This document shows positions 18,819-26,348 of a stretch of 64,000 nt of DNA, in pieces. The stretch comes from Woeseiaceae bacterium (lineage in GTDB: Bacteria > Pseudomonadota > Gammaproteobacteria > Steroidobacterales > Woeseiaceae), in NCBI GenBank assembly GCA_030066625.1, contig JASJBG010000007.1, forward strand, positions 1 to 64,000. The letters run 5' to 3'. A model generated the notes under the pieces. That model saw only the letters and a program-made list of their open reading frames with translations. It searched no databases and had not been told where the DNA came from. The translations under genes were made by a program, and so were the position numbers. Positions within the stretch are counted from its first letter, which is position 1, and every line of letters begins with the position of its first letter.

Positions 18819-19544
18819 TTACTCTCCCTGCTCAAGGGTTTTCAGTGCCCGCCTCGATTCGAGCTTTTCATCGAGTACGCGAATCACGGTTCGCCGGATG
18901 ATCGCGACGACGATCGTAATGACAGCGACACCGATGCCCGCGATCCACCAGGTGCCGATGCCGGGGTCAACCTCGCCCGCCAGGACCTGGCCGATGTCCC
19001 GCGCCAGCGTACCCAGGTACACGTACATCGACACGATCGGCAGCATACCGACCGCTGTGGCTAGCGAGTAGGTTCGAACGTCGACGCGGGTCAGTCCATA
19101 GGCGTAGTTCAGCACGTTGAACGGAATGACAAGCGCCATGCGCGTCAGCGCGACTATGGCAAAGGCCTGCTCGCCGAGCGCATCGTCGAGTGCCCGCATG
19201 CGCTCGTTGCCCGAGATTCGGCGCTCGATCCACGATCGTGCGAGCGTCCGACCAGCGAGCATGGCGGCGGTGGCGCCAACGCTTATGCCGATCATCGCGT
19301 AAACGATGCCGGGCCCGAGGCCGAACAACAGCCCGGCCAGCGTCATGGGCACCCAGCCCGGGGTCATCGCGAGGGCGGCAACAATGGTCAGCGCGATGAA
19401 CAGCGCCGCGCCCGTCAGCGGGTTTTCACGCGCCCAGTTTTCCGAACTCTGCAACCACTCGGCTATCGGCAAGGCCTGCACGGCGTACAGCAGCGCCACG
19501 ATGAGTGCGAGAACGAGCAGACGTATTCCGTTGCGGGCCAGCAT
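18819..19544 (-). CDS. TVP38/TMEM64 (VTT/DedA-like) membrane protein
   Basis: TPGWVPMTLAGLLFGLGPGIVYAMIGISVGATAAMLAGR...IPFNVLNYAYGLTRVDVRTYSLATAVGMLP. Start codon overlaps the stop of the upstream regulator (TGATG). Confidence 0.87.
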   Translation of the reverse strand: MLARNGIRLLVLALIVALLYAVQALPIAEWLQSSENWARENPLTGAALFIALTIVAALAMTPGWVPMTLAGLLFGLGPGIVYAMIGISVGATAAMLAGRTLARSWIERRISGNERMRALDDALGEQAFAIVALTRMALVIPFNVLNYAYGLTRVDVRTYSLATAVGMLPIVSMYVYLGTLARDIGQVLAGEVDPGIGTWWIAGIGVAVITIVVAIIRRTVIRVLDEKLESRRALKTLEQGE

Positions 19545-21361
19545 CAGCGGCGCCCCGGCTTTTCAATGCCCCAGCTGCGGATGCGGTCCGCGAGCGTCGT
19601 CGGGCGTACGCCGAGCAGTTCGGCCGCACCGCCTGCCCCGGACACACGCCAGCCAGACTGCTTCAGGGCACTCAACGTGTTGCGGATCTGCAGATCGCGC
19701 ATCTCGGTCTCCGTCAGGATGTCGTGTCCATCGCCCGGCGGGGTAGCTACCTCGGACTGCGCCGGCGTGGCCGCGGAAGGCGCAAGCTCCGGCATGGACA
19801 GGTCGAGTCGCAGCCGGTTGCCCGGCGACAGGATGACGGCGCGCTCGATGACGTTCTTGAGTTCGCGAACGTTGCCGGGCCAGTCGTACCGCCTGAGCTG
19901 GTCCGCCTGTGCCTGCGTCAGCGACAGCTGCTCGCGACCGAAGTCCCGACAGGTCTGCGCGAGGAAATGCTGCGCCAGCTGCACGATATCGTCGCCGCGT
20001 TCACGCAGCGGCGGCACGTCGACCGGGAAGACCGACAGCCGGTAGAAGAGGTCTTCGCGGAACTCACCATCGACGATGAGCTTTTCGAGATCACGATTGG
20101 TCGCGGCGATGACGCGCACGTCGACGGAGCGCGTAACGTCGTCGCCGACGCGCTCGAACTCGCTTTCCTGCAGGACACGCAGAAGCTTGCCCTGCAGTTC
20201 CAGCGGAATCTCACCGACTTCGTCGAGGAAGATGGTACCGCCGTCGGCGAGCTGGAAGCGGCCAACCCGGTCGCGATGGGCGCCCGTAAACGCGCCTTTG
20301 ACATGGCCGAAGAATTCGCTTTCGAACAGTTCTTTCGGTATCGAGGCACAGTTGACCTTGACCAGCGGTCCCTCGCGGCGCGGGCTCTTGGTGTGGATCG
20401 CTCTCGCGACGAGCTCCTTGCCGACGCCGGACTCGCCCTGCAAAAGCACGCTTGCCGGCGTATCGGCGACCGCCTCGACGCGCTTCAGCATCCGCTGCAA
20501 CGCCGGGCTCGTGCCGACAATGCGGCCGAAGTTCAGCGCGACGTTGACCTCTTCGCGCAGGTAGTCGCGTTCACGCTCCAGCTCTTCCCTCAAGCGCGCG
20601 TTTTCCGCCAACGTCTGCCGCAGCCTGCGCTCTGCGCGCAGCCGCTCTGTAACGTCCTTGGAAGCAACGAGCATTCGATCAACATTGCCGTCGGCGTCGC
20701 GGTGCGAAATCGCAGAGGTGACGAGATCGAGCACCTCGCCGCTGCGGGTCACCATCTGCCGCTCGAAGTTGTTGAAGTCGCCGTCGCGTATCAGCGCTTT
20801 CAATCGGGAACCGGCATAGCGCTCGCGGTCGGTCTCGCTGAAAAAGTCGGTGATTGGCCGGCCGACAACTTCCTTGCGCGTGTAGCCGAGCTTCTGCAGC
20901 CAGTGATCCGTCACCGTAATGATCAGGCCGTCACCGTCGACCGTGTGCAACATTGCCGGGGTCGACCGGTACAGCTGCCGATACTTGAAGTTGGCACGCG
21001 CCTGGTCCGTTATCTCGCTGTGCATCGCGATCGTGCGCATGTAGGCGCCGGCCGTGTCGTACTCGACGATCGCGTTGGTGTTGCAATCGACCACCTCGCC
21101 CGTGCTCGTGACGAAACTGATCGGTTTGTTTTCCAGATTGCCGGTGCGCCTGAGCGCCGGCCGGTACTCCTCGGCGATCTGCCGCGCACTCGCCGGAGTC
21201 ACGAAGTCCTCGGGCGGCCGGCCGACCATCTCGCTGCGCTCATAGCCGAGACGCGCAACGAACGCGTCGTTGACATCGAGATAGACGCCGTCCTCCGAGA
21301 TCGACGTCGCCATCGTCGGTGCCTTGCGAAACAGCCATTGGTAGTCGTTCTGGTCCAGCAT
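19544..21361 (-). CDS. Sigma-54-dependent transcriptional activator: PAS-PAS-AAA+(GAFTGA)-Fis HTH
   Basis: LLQGESGVGKELVARAIH (Walker A), FFGHVKGAFTGAHRDRVGRF (GAFTGA), GGTIFLDEVGEIP (Walker B), C-terminal Fis-like HTH. Likely ATG at 21361 (track start 21397 is GTG). Confidence 0.92.
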   Translation of the reverse strand: MLDQNDYQWLFRKAPTMATSISEDGVYLDVNDAFVARLGYERSEMVGRPPEDFVTPASARQIAEEYRPALRRTGNLENKPISFVTSTGEVVDCNTNAIVEYDTAGAYMRTIAMHSEITDQARANFKYRQLYRSTPAMLHTVDGDGLIITVTDHWLQKLGYTRKEVVGRPITDFFSETDRERYAGSRLKALIRDGDFNNFERQMVTRSGEVLDLVTSAISHRDADGNVDRMLVASKDVTERLRAERRLRQTLAENARLREELERERDYLREEVNVALNFGRIVGTSPALQRMLKRVEAVADTPASVLLQGESGVGKELVARAIHTKSPRREGPLVKVNCASIPKELFESEFFGHVKGAFTGAHRDRVGRFQLADGGTIFLDEVGEIPLELQGKLLRVLQESEFERVGDDVTRSVDVRVIAATNRDLEKLIVDGEFREDLFYRLSVFPVDVPPLRERGDDIVQLAQHFLAQTCRDFGREQLSLTQAQADQLRRYDWPGNVRELKNVIERAVILSPGNRLRLDLSMPELAPSAATPAQSEVATPPGDGHDILTETEMRDLQIRNTLSALKQSGWRVSGAGGAAELLGVRPTTLADRIRSWGIEKPGRR

Positions 21362-21372
21362 GCGGAGCAATA

Positions 21373-21424
21373 TACGGAATTCCGTAAAAACAGTCACGGC
21401 TTTTCGTAACTAACGGAATTCCGT
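21373..21424. promoter_or_regulatory. Two palindromic sites (TACGGAATTCCGTA 21373-21386; ACGGAATTCCGT 21413-21424), candidate enhancer/UAS
   Basis: Identical 12-bp palindrome ACGGAATTCCGT twice, 39 bp centre-to-centre, upstream of a -24/-12 promoter and next to the activator gene. Confidence 0.8.
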
Positions 21425-21472
21425 AACCTACATCAACACCATAAGGCATTGATTCTAAACGAAAACACAAGT

Positions 21473-21488
21473 TGGCACGGCGGTTGCA
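21473..21488 (+). promoter_or_regulatory. Sigma-54 (-24/-12) promoter TGGCACG-GCGG-TTGCA
   Basis: Matches consensus TGGCACG-N4-TTGCA, with GG and GC separated by 10 nt. Confidence 0.9.
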
Positions 21489-21564
21489 ACGGTGACAGTG
21501 CCGGGGTAATCCGGCAGTGTTTTTCAAGGCCGCTTGGGCAGGCCTCTTCAGAAGGATTTGAGAG

Positions 21565-21666
21565 ATGTACAACCGTAACCCCAATGTTCAGAACGGTCTC
21601 GCGCTCGCAGGCGCACTGATCGTCCTGTTCACCCTGATGTTCGCCAGCTCGGCTGTGCTTGCATGA
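21565..21666 (+). CDS. 33-aa single-TM microprotein MYNRNPNVQNGLALAGALIVLFTLMFASSAVLA
   Basis: ATG with GAAGGA Shine-Dalgarno at 21551-21556, ~66 nt downstream of the predicted sigma-54 TSS. Too short for the supplied ORF track. Confidence 0.75.
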   Translation: MYNRNPNVQNGLALAGALIVLFTLMFASSAVLA

Positions 21667-21954
21667 GGAACGTGTCCGGGCGCAGCTTGAAAATGTTGCG
21701 CCCGGCCTGATTTCTGGCTCGAGAGGCTTAGGACCTCTCATGAGACCCCCAGCGGTGTGGGTCGACCCGGGTTTCTCTCCCCCCGATCGCCCGGGAAGAA
21801 CCGCACCGCAATGCCGGATGGGAATCCGGCGAAAACGGACCGGGATGGTCCGGCGGCAGCTCCCCTGCCGTATCCCTGGGCGCCGGAGACCGCTCCGTGT
21901 CGGACGGCCCGCTGACTCGATCATCGAATTCAGCTCTCCGGCGCCTTCTTTTTT
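21667..21954 (+). ncRNA. Candidate structured RNA: chain of at least six hairpins ending in a three-way junction and T-tract
   Basis: Perfect stems: 21676-21684/21697-21705 (9 bp), 21721-21726/21734-21739, 21813-21819/21824-21830 (GGGA loop), 21836-21841/21847-21852 (GGGAT loop), 21854-21859/21865-21870, 21879-21889/21935-21945 (11 bp) followed by TTCTTTTTT. Confidence 0.7.
21879..21954 (+). terminator. Intrinsic-terminator-like element: 11-bp GGCGCCGGAGA/TCTCCGGCGCC closing stem with internal hairpins, then T-tract
   Basis: Right arm ends at 21945, immediately followed by ttctttttt. Confidence 0.7.
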
Positions 21955-22228
21955 AGTCCGGCTCCGTTGCCCGCTCGCGATGCGCCTCCGCCCGTTTTGC
22001 GCGGCCGGTCGAGTTGTTGTTGCTGATCCCTTCGCGCACCCTGCGCAACCAGTAACGCGCCCACGTGAACTCGATGCTCAGTATGGCGAGCCCGAGCGGG
22101 ATCATGACCAGCGCGGGTCCCGGCGTTACGATCATGATGACGCCCAGCAGCAGTACCGTCAGGCCGACGACCGCAACGACGATGCGGCGCGCCGCCTTGT
22201 ACGTAATGTGAATCACGCGTCGGATCAC
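21953..22228 (-). CDS. PGPGW-motif small membrane protein (TIGR02611-like)
   Basis: GLTVLLLGVIMIVTPGPALVMIPLGLAILSIEFTWARYWLRR. Confidence 0.8.
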   Translation of the reverse strand: MIRRVIHITYKAARRIVVAVVGLTVLLLGVIMIVTPGPALVMIPLGLAILSIEFTWARYWLRRVREGISNNNSTGRAKRAEAHRERATEPD

Positions 22229-22237
22229 GAGGCGCGC

Positions 22238-23131
22238 TCAGGATGCGTCGGCGGCGAGCTTGGCAGCGAGGAAATCGACGGTGCGTTGCCAGGCGTCCCT
22301 TGCGGCCTCCGCATCGAAGGTCGCCCAGGTGCTGTCGGCAAAGCGGGCGCCGACCCCGGGATAGACCTGCACCACGTAGTCCTTGCGCAGCCTGCGCATG
22401 GCCGCCTCGAACTCGGTCACCGAGTCGACGGTAACTTCGCGATCGCGCGCGCCGAACAGACCGAGTACGGGCGTCGAGATTTTCGCGAGCTCTTCCTCAT
22501 CGGAAATGACCTGGCCGTAGTAAATGATCGCCGCATCGAGTTCGTCCGGAAACATCATCGTCGCGTTGAGCGACCATGCCCCGCCGAGCCCCCAGCCGAG
22601 CGAGGCCTTGCCTGGCGCGCCGGCGATGCCGACGAACTCGAGCGCCTGGCTGATGTTCGCTGCCGCCAGGTCGGGATTCTCGAGCAGCTCGACGGCTTTT
22701 CGGTTGGCGCGACTGCGGGTATCCGCATCGAAGGTCGCACCGTTGAAAAGATCCACGGCGAGGACCATGTAGCCTTCCGCTGCGAGCCGATCGGACAGTG
22801 CTCGCACCTCGTCGGTGAGACCCCACAAATCGTGCACGACGATGACTGCCGGCAGCGGCTCGATCATGTCTGATGGAAACGCGAAATGGCCGTAGACGAG
22901 CTGGTCATCGATCTCGGCATACGGCAAACGCTCGGAGTCAACCGGACGCGTGGGCGCGGGGCCGAGGCTGTCCTCCGCTACCGGGCGCGTCGACGTGGCG
23001 GCATCAGTCGCTGCCGGGTTGCCGGCCTGCTCCTCGTCCGCCGCCTCGTCGCGGCCGCAAGCCGCCGCGAGTAGCAACACAGCGATGAGCCCGGCGGCCC
23101 GTCGCAGCCGGCAGTGGGCGTTTGCGAACAT
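22238..23131 (-). CDS. Dienelactone hydrolase family lipoprotein
   Basis: Lipobox LLLAAACG; VIVHDLWGLTDEVRALSDRLAAEGYMVLAVDLF; SLGWGLGGAWSL. Confidence 0.82.
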   Translation of the reverse strand: MFANAHCRLRRAAGLIAVLLLAAACGRDEAADEEQAGNPAATDAATSTRPVAEDSLGPAPTRPVDSERLPYAEIDDQLVYGHFAFPSDMIEPLPAVIVVHDLWGLTDEVRALSDRLAAEGYMVLAVDLFNGATFDADTRSRANRKAVELLENPDLAAANISQALEFVGIAGAPGKASLGWGLGGAWSLNATMMFPDELDAAIIYYGQVISDEEELAKISTPVLGLFGARDREVTVDSVTEFEAAMRRLRKDYVVQVYPGVGARFADSTWATFDAEAARDAWQRTVDFLAAKLAADAS

Positions 23132-23195
23132 ACTGCGGTCCTTGAGGTTTTCGCCAAGTGTAATCGAAAATCCCGGTGTGTCGATACGAGGCCGC

Positions 23196-23354
23196 CTAGT
23201 CCCAGTCGTCCTCGTCATCCCATTCCTTGAGCTTGCTCTTGTCGACTTCCTCCCACTGTTCTTCGCTCTTCCGCACGTAGAACACGACCTTGGCAAGCAC
23301 GTAAATGACTACGACCGCAATGAGGATCAGGATCGGCGTCAGGCCCTGTGGCAC
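23196..23354 (-). CDS. Small single-TM protein with acidic tail (approx. 52 aa, GTG start)
   Basis: VPQGLTPILILIAVVVIYVLAKVVFYVRKSEEQWEEVDKSKLKEWDDEDDWD. Confidence 0.55.
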   Translation of the reverse strand: MPQGLTPILILIAVVVIYVLAKVVFYVRKSEEQWEEVDKSKLKEWDDEDDWD

Positions 23355-23455
23355 CGTTTCACACTTGTTCAACCATCGAATCGCGACTATAGCATTGCCA
23401 ATTTGCCGCGGGTTTGGGCGACAATACGCCGCCCCGGAAGTCACGAAATCTGAGC

Positions 23456-24253
23456 ATGTCCGAAGCACCGCTGGTCGAGATATCGAACGCGACGATATGG
23501 CGCGGTTCGACCCGCGTCTTCGAGAACCTCGACCTGACGATCGAGCAGCACGAACGCGTCGCGATACTTGGCCCCAACGGTTCGGGGAAAACCACCTTGC
23601 TCAAAGCGATAAGTCGGGAACTCTATCCGGCGACACGGCCCGACACGGTATTTCGCATTCTTGGCCGCGATCGCTGGAACGTCTGGGAGCTGAGGCGACA
23701 AATCGGCATCGTCTCGGACGACCTGCAGCGTCGTTACACGCCGCGAACGACCGCCCTCGAGGTCGTCGTGTCAGGCTTTCACTCGAGCATCGGCATACAC
23801 GGCGTACTTTCGGCCCGCGTGGATGACGCGCAGCTTCGGGCGGCGACGCAAATCCTCGCCGATCTCGGCATCGAGGACCTCGCCCGCACACCGCTCATGC
23901 ACATGTCGACCGGTCAGCAGCGCCGCTGCCTGCTGGGCCGCGCGCTCGTGCACGAGCCGAAGACGCTGATTCTCGACGAACCGACCGCGGGACTCGACCT
24001 CGCGGCGAGCTTCGACTACCTGAATCGGCTCCGCCGCCTTGCGGCCGTCGGCCGCAACGTGCTGATCGTGACCCATCACCTTAACGAGCTCCCGCCCGAG
24101 GTAGAGCGCGTCATCCTGCTCGCCGGCGGCCGGGTGGTCGCGGACGGGGCCAAGCGCGAGGTCCTGGACGCGGACGTCCTGAGCGGCGTCTACGGGACTC
24201 CGGTCAAGGTGACGGAGGTTGACGGCTACTTCCTGGCCTCACCAGGGCGGTAA
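23456..24253 (+). CDS. ABC transporter ATP-binding protein, no adjacent permease
   Basis: Walker A GPNGSGKTTLLK; signature MSTGQQRRCLLGRAL; Walker B LILDEPTAGLDL. Confidence 0.88.
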   Translation: MSEAPLVEISNATIWRGSTRVFENLDLTIEQHERVAILGPNGSGKTTLLKAISRELYPATRPDTVFRILGRDRWNVWELRRQIGIVSDDLQRRYTPRTTALEVVVSGFHSSIGIHGVLSARVDDAQLRAATQILADLGIEDLARTPLMHMSTGQQRRCLLGRALVHEPKTLILDEPTAGLDLAASFDYLNRLRRLAAVGRNVLIVTHHLNELPPEVERVILLAGGRVVADGAKREVLDADVLSGVYGTPVKVTEVDGYFLASPGR

Positions 24254-24332
24254 AATCGCGCCGCGCGTGTGAATATGGAAAAACGTGACCTGCTACGATA
24301 TCCAGAGGCGCCACCCGCAGTACCCTGATCAC

Positions 24333-25031
24333 ATGCAAGCTCTTGTCCGCACGCTCATTTCCAGCCTGCCGCTCGTCGCGGTACCGGCCGTTGCGGCTGT
24401 CGAGACCGGGATTACGAGCGTCGGTCCCGCCGTGTTCCTGTTTACCGTCGCGATCGCGCTCCTGATGACGCTCGTGCTGCGCTCGATCATCAGTCACGCC
24501 ATGCGTTATGCGGTGATCCGCATGGGACGCGTGCGCATTCGCCGGGCGCTCGCCAAGCGCGGCAAGCACGTCATGAGCGACTTCATGCTGCCCGGTGCGT
24601 ACGGCGGACTCGCGCACATCGATTACGCCGTGATGACCGCAGGTGGCATCCTGTGCATTCGCGCCGTGCATTCATCGGGCGTGGTGTTCGGTGGCGACGA
24701 AGAGGCCCAGTGGACGCATGTGGACGGACCCACGAGACGCCGGTTCCTGAACCCGCTTATCCAGAACGAAGGCCGCAGGCGCGCCATCGAGGCAGCCGTA
24801 CCGGACGTGCCCGTCGCGAATCTCGTGATCTTTACGGGCAGGGTCGACTTCAGCTCGCCCCCGCCGGCAAACGTCATCCGGCTGGCACAGTTCGACAGCT
24901 TCGTCGCGAAGTTCGTGTTCGGCCCGAGCAAGGTCGACGACTGGGATGCCGTCTGGATGTCGCTCAAGGCGGCCGCCCTCACCGACGACGCGACGCGGCG
25001 CGATTTCGCCGCACAGGTCGGTTTCTCCTGA
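24333..25031 (+). CDS. Membrane-anchored NERD (nuclease-related) domain protein
   Basis: N-terminal TM; GLAHIDYAVMTAGGILCIRAVHSSGVVFGG...VANLVIFTGRVDF. Confidence 0.7.
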   Translation: MQALVRTLISSLPLVAVPAVAAVETGITSVGPAVFLFTVAIALLMTLVLRSIISHAMRYAVIRMGRVRIRRALAKRGKHVMSDFMLPGAYGGLAHIDYAVMTAGGILCIRAVHSSGVVFGGDEEAQWTHVDGPTRRRFLNPLIQNEGRRRAIEAAVPDVPVANLVIFTGRVDFSSPPPANVIRLAQFDSFVAKFVFGPSKVDDWDAVWMSLKAAALTDDATRRDFAAQVGFS

Positions 25032-25117
25032 CAACGCCAGCGCCGGCGTAAACCGCTCGACTGCCTTATACTCGTGGCCCAGGGGTTGCCTGGACTGGCC
25101 GCGGGGGAGGCCGATCG

Positions 25118-26338
25118 ATGCCGGAAATTACTGCTCACGTCACGTCGCCGATCGGCGTGCTCGCCATTCTCGCCACGGTTGCGGCGTTCTTTTTCTTCCT
25201 GCAGCAGCAGACCAAAGCAAAGCTGTTCGACTACGTACCGCCGCTCTTGTTCATCTACGCAACACCGGTGCTGTTGAACAACGTTCCAATCGCCGGCGCA
25301 CCGATTATCCCGAGCAGTTCGCCCATCTATTCGGGACTGTCGACTTACGTGCTGCCGGCGTTCATCGTGCTGATGCTGATCAAGGTCAACCTGCCCGCCG
25401 TGGTCAAGGTGATGGGCAAAGGTGTGCTCGTGATGCTCATGGGCACGGCCGGGGTCATGGTCGGCTGTGTCGTGGCCTACCTCATCGTTCACCCGTCGTT
25501 GTCGCCGGACGCCTGGAAGGGCTACGGAGCACTCGCCGGCAGCTGGATCGGCGGCACGGCCAATATGGCCGCAACGGCCGAGATGCTGGGCACGCCGGAG
25601 GAACAATTCGGTCTCGCCGTCATCGCGGACAACGTAATCTATCTCGTCTGGCTGCCAATCCTGCTGGCCTCGAGAGACTTTGCCGAGCGTTTCAACCGCT
25701 GGGCGCGCGTGCCGGCCGACCGGATAGCAGCCATGGATGCCGCTGCCGACATGCACGTTGATGAGGACCACCCCCCGACGATGCCGCAGTACCTCTACCT
25801 GATCGCCATCGTGTTCGGCGTCAGCTGGATAGGGCGTTCGCTGGCGCCCGGCATCGCGGATGGTATTGCCTCGACGCTGCCCGCACTCGAGCCGGTGTTC
25901 TCGGAATCGACCGTCCGCATCCTGCTGATCACGACGATCGCGCTGATACTTTCAGCGACACCAGTATCGACGTTGCCGAATTCGACCGCCATGGGTACGG
26001 CGCTCGTCTACGTCTTCGTCGCCGGAATGGGCGCGCGCGCGTCGGTCGCGGGTCTTGCCGAGGCTCCGATGTTCGTTCTCGGCGCCTTTATCTGGATCGC
26101 TATCCACGGCCTTTTCTGCCTCGCCGGCGCCTGGCTGTTCCGCGTTGATGTTCACAGCGTGGCCATCGCATCCGCGGCCAATATCGGCGCTGCCGCATCC
26201 GCGCCCATCGTTGCGGCACATCACCGCCCGAACCTGGTACCGGTCTCGATCCTGATGGCGCTGCTCGGCTACGCACTCGGCAACTACCTCGCGCCGCTCG
26301 CCGGACACCTGGCGGGGATCGTAGCGGGACAGCACTGA
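25118..26338 (+). CDS. DUF819-family multi-pass membrane protein
   Basis: GSWIGGTANMAATAEMLGTPEEQFGLAVIADNVIYLVWLPILL; about 10 TM segments. Confidence 0.82.
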   Translation: MPEITAHVTSPIGVLAILATVAAFFFFLQQQTKAKLFDYVPPLLFIYATPVLLNNVPIAGAPIIPSSSPIYSGLSTYVLPAFIVLMLIKVNLPAVVKVMGKGVLVMLMGTAGVMVGCVVAYLIVHPSLSPDAWKGYGALAGSWIGGTANMAATAEMLGTPEEQFGLAVIADNVIYLVWLPILLASRDFAERFNRWARVPADRIAAMDAAADMHVDEDHPPTMPQYLYLIAIVFGVSWIGRSLAPGIADGIASTLPALEPVFSESTVRILLITTIALILSATPVSTLPNSTAMGTALVYVFVAGMGARASVAGLAEAPMFVLGAFIWIAIHGLFCLAGAWLFRVDVHSVAIASAANIGAAASAPIVAAHHRPNLVPVSILMALLGYALGNYLAPLAGHLAGIVAGQH

Positions 26339-26348
26339 CCCGGGCGTC

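Noticed and set aside
19505-21409. 634-aa plus-strand ORF over the sigma-54 activator
   Set aside because: Antisense to a clear PAS-AAA+-HTH gene; no recognisable domain.
21664-21705. Superficial similarity of GAGGAACGTGTCCGGGC to the RNase P RNA 5' consensus GAGGAAAGTCCGGGC
   Set aside because: The internal universally conserved RNase P segments (e.g. ACAGAA...ATACCGCC) are absent and the element is too short.
21659-22873. 404-aa plus-strand ORF spanning the structured RNA region
   Set aside because: Runs through the hairpin array and then antisense to two genuine genes; Arg/Pro/His-rich with no family signature.
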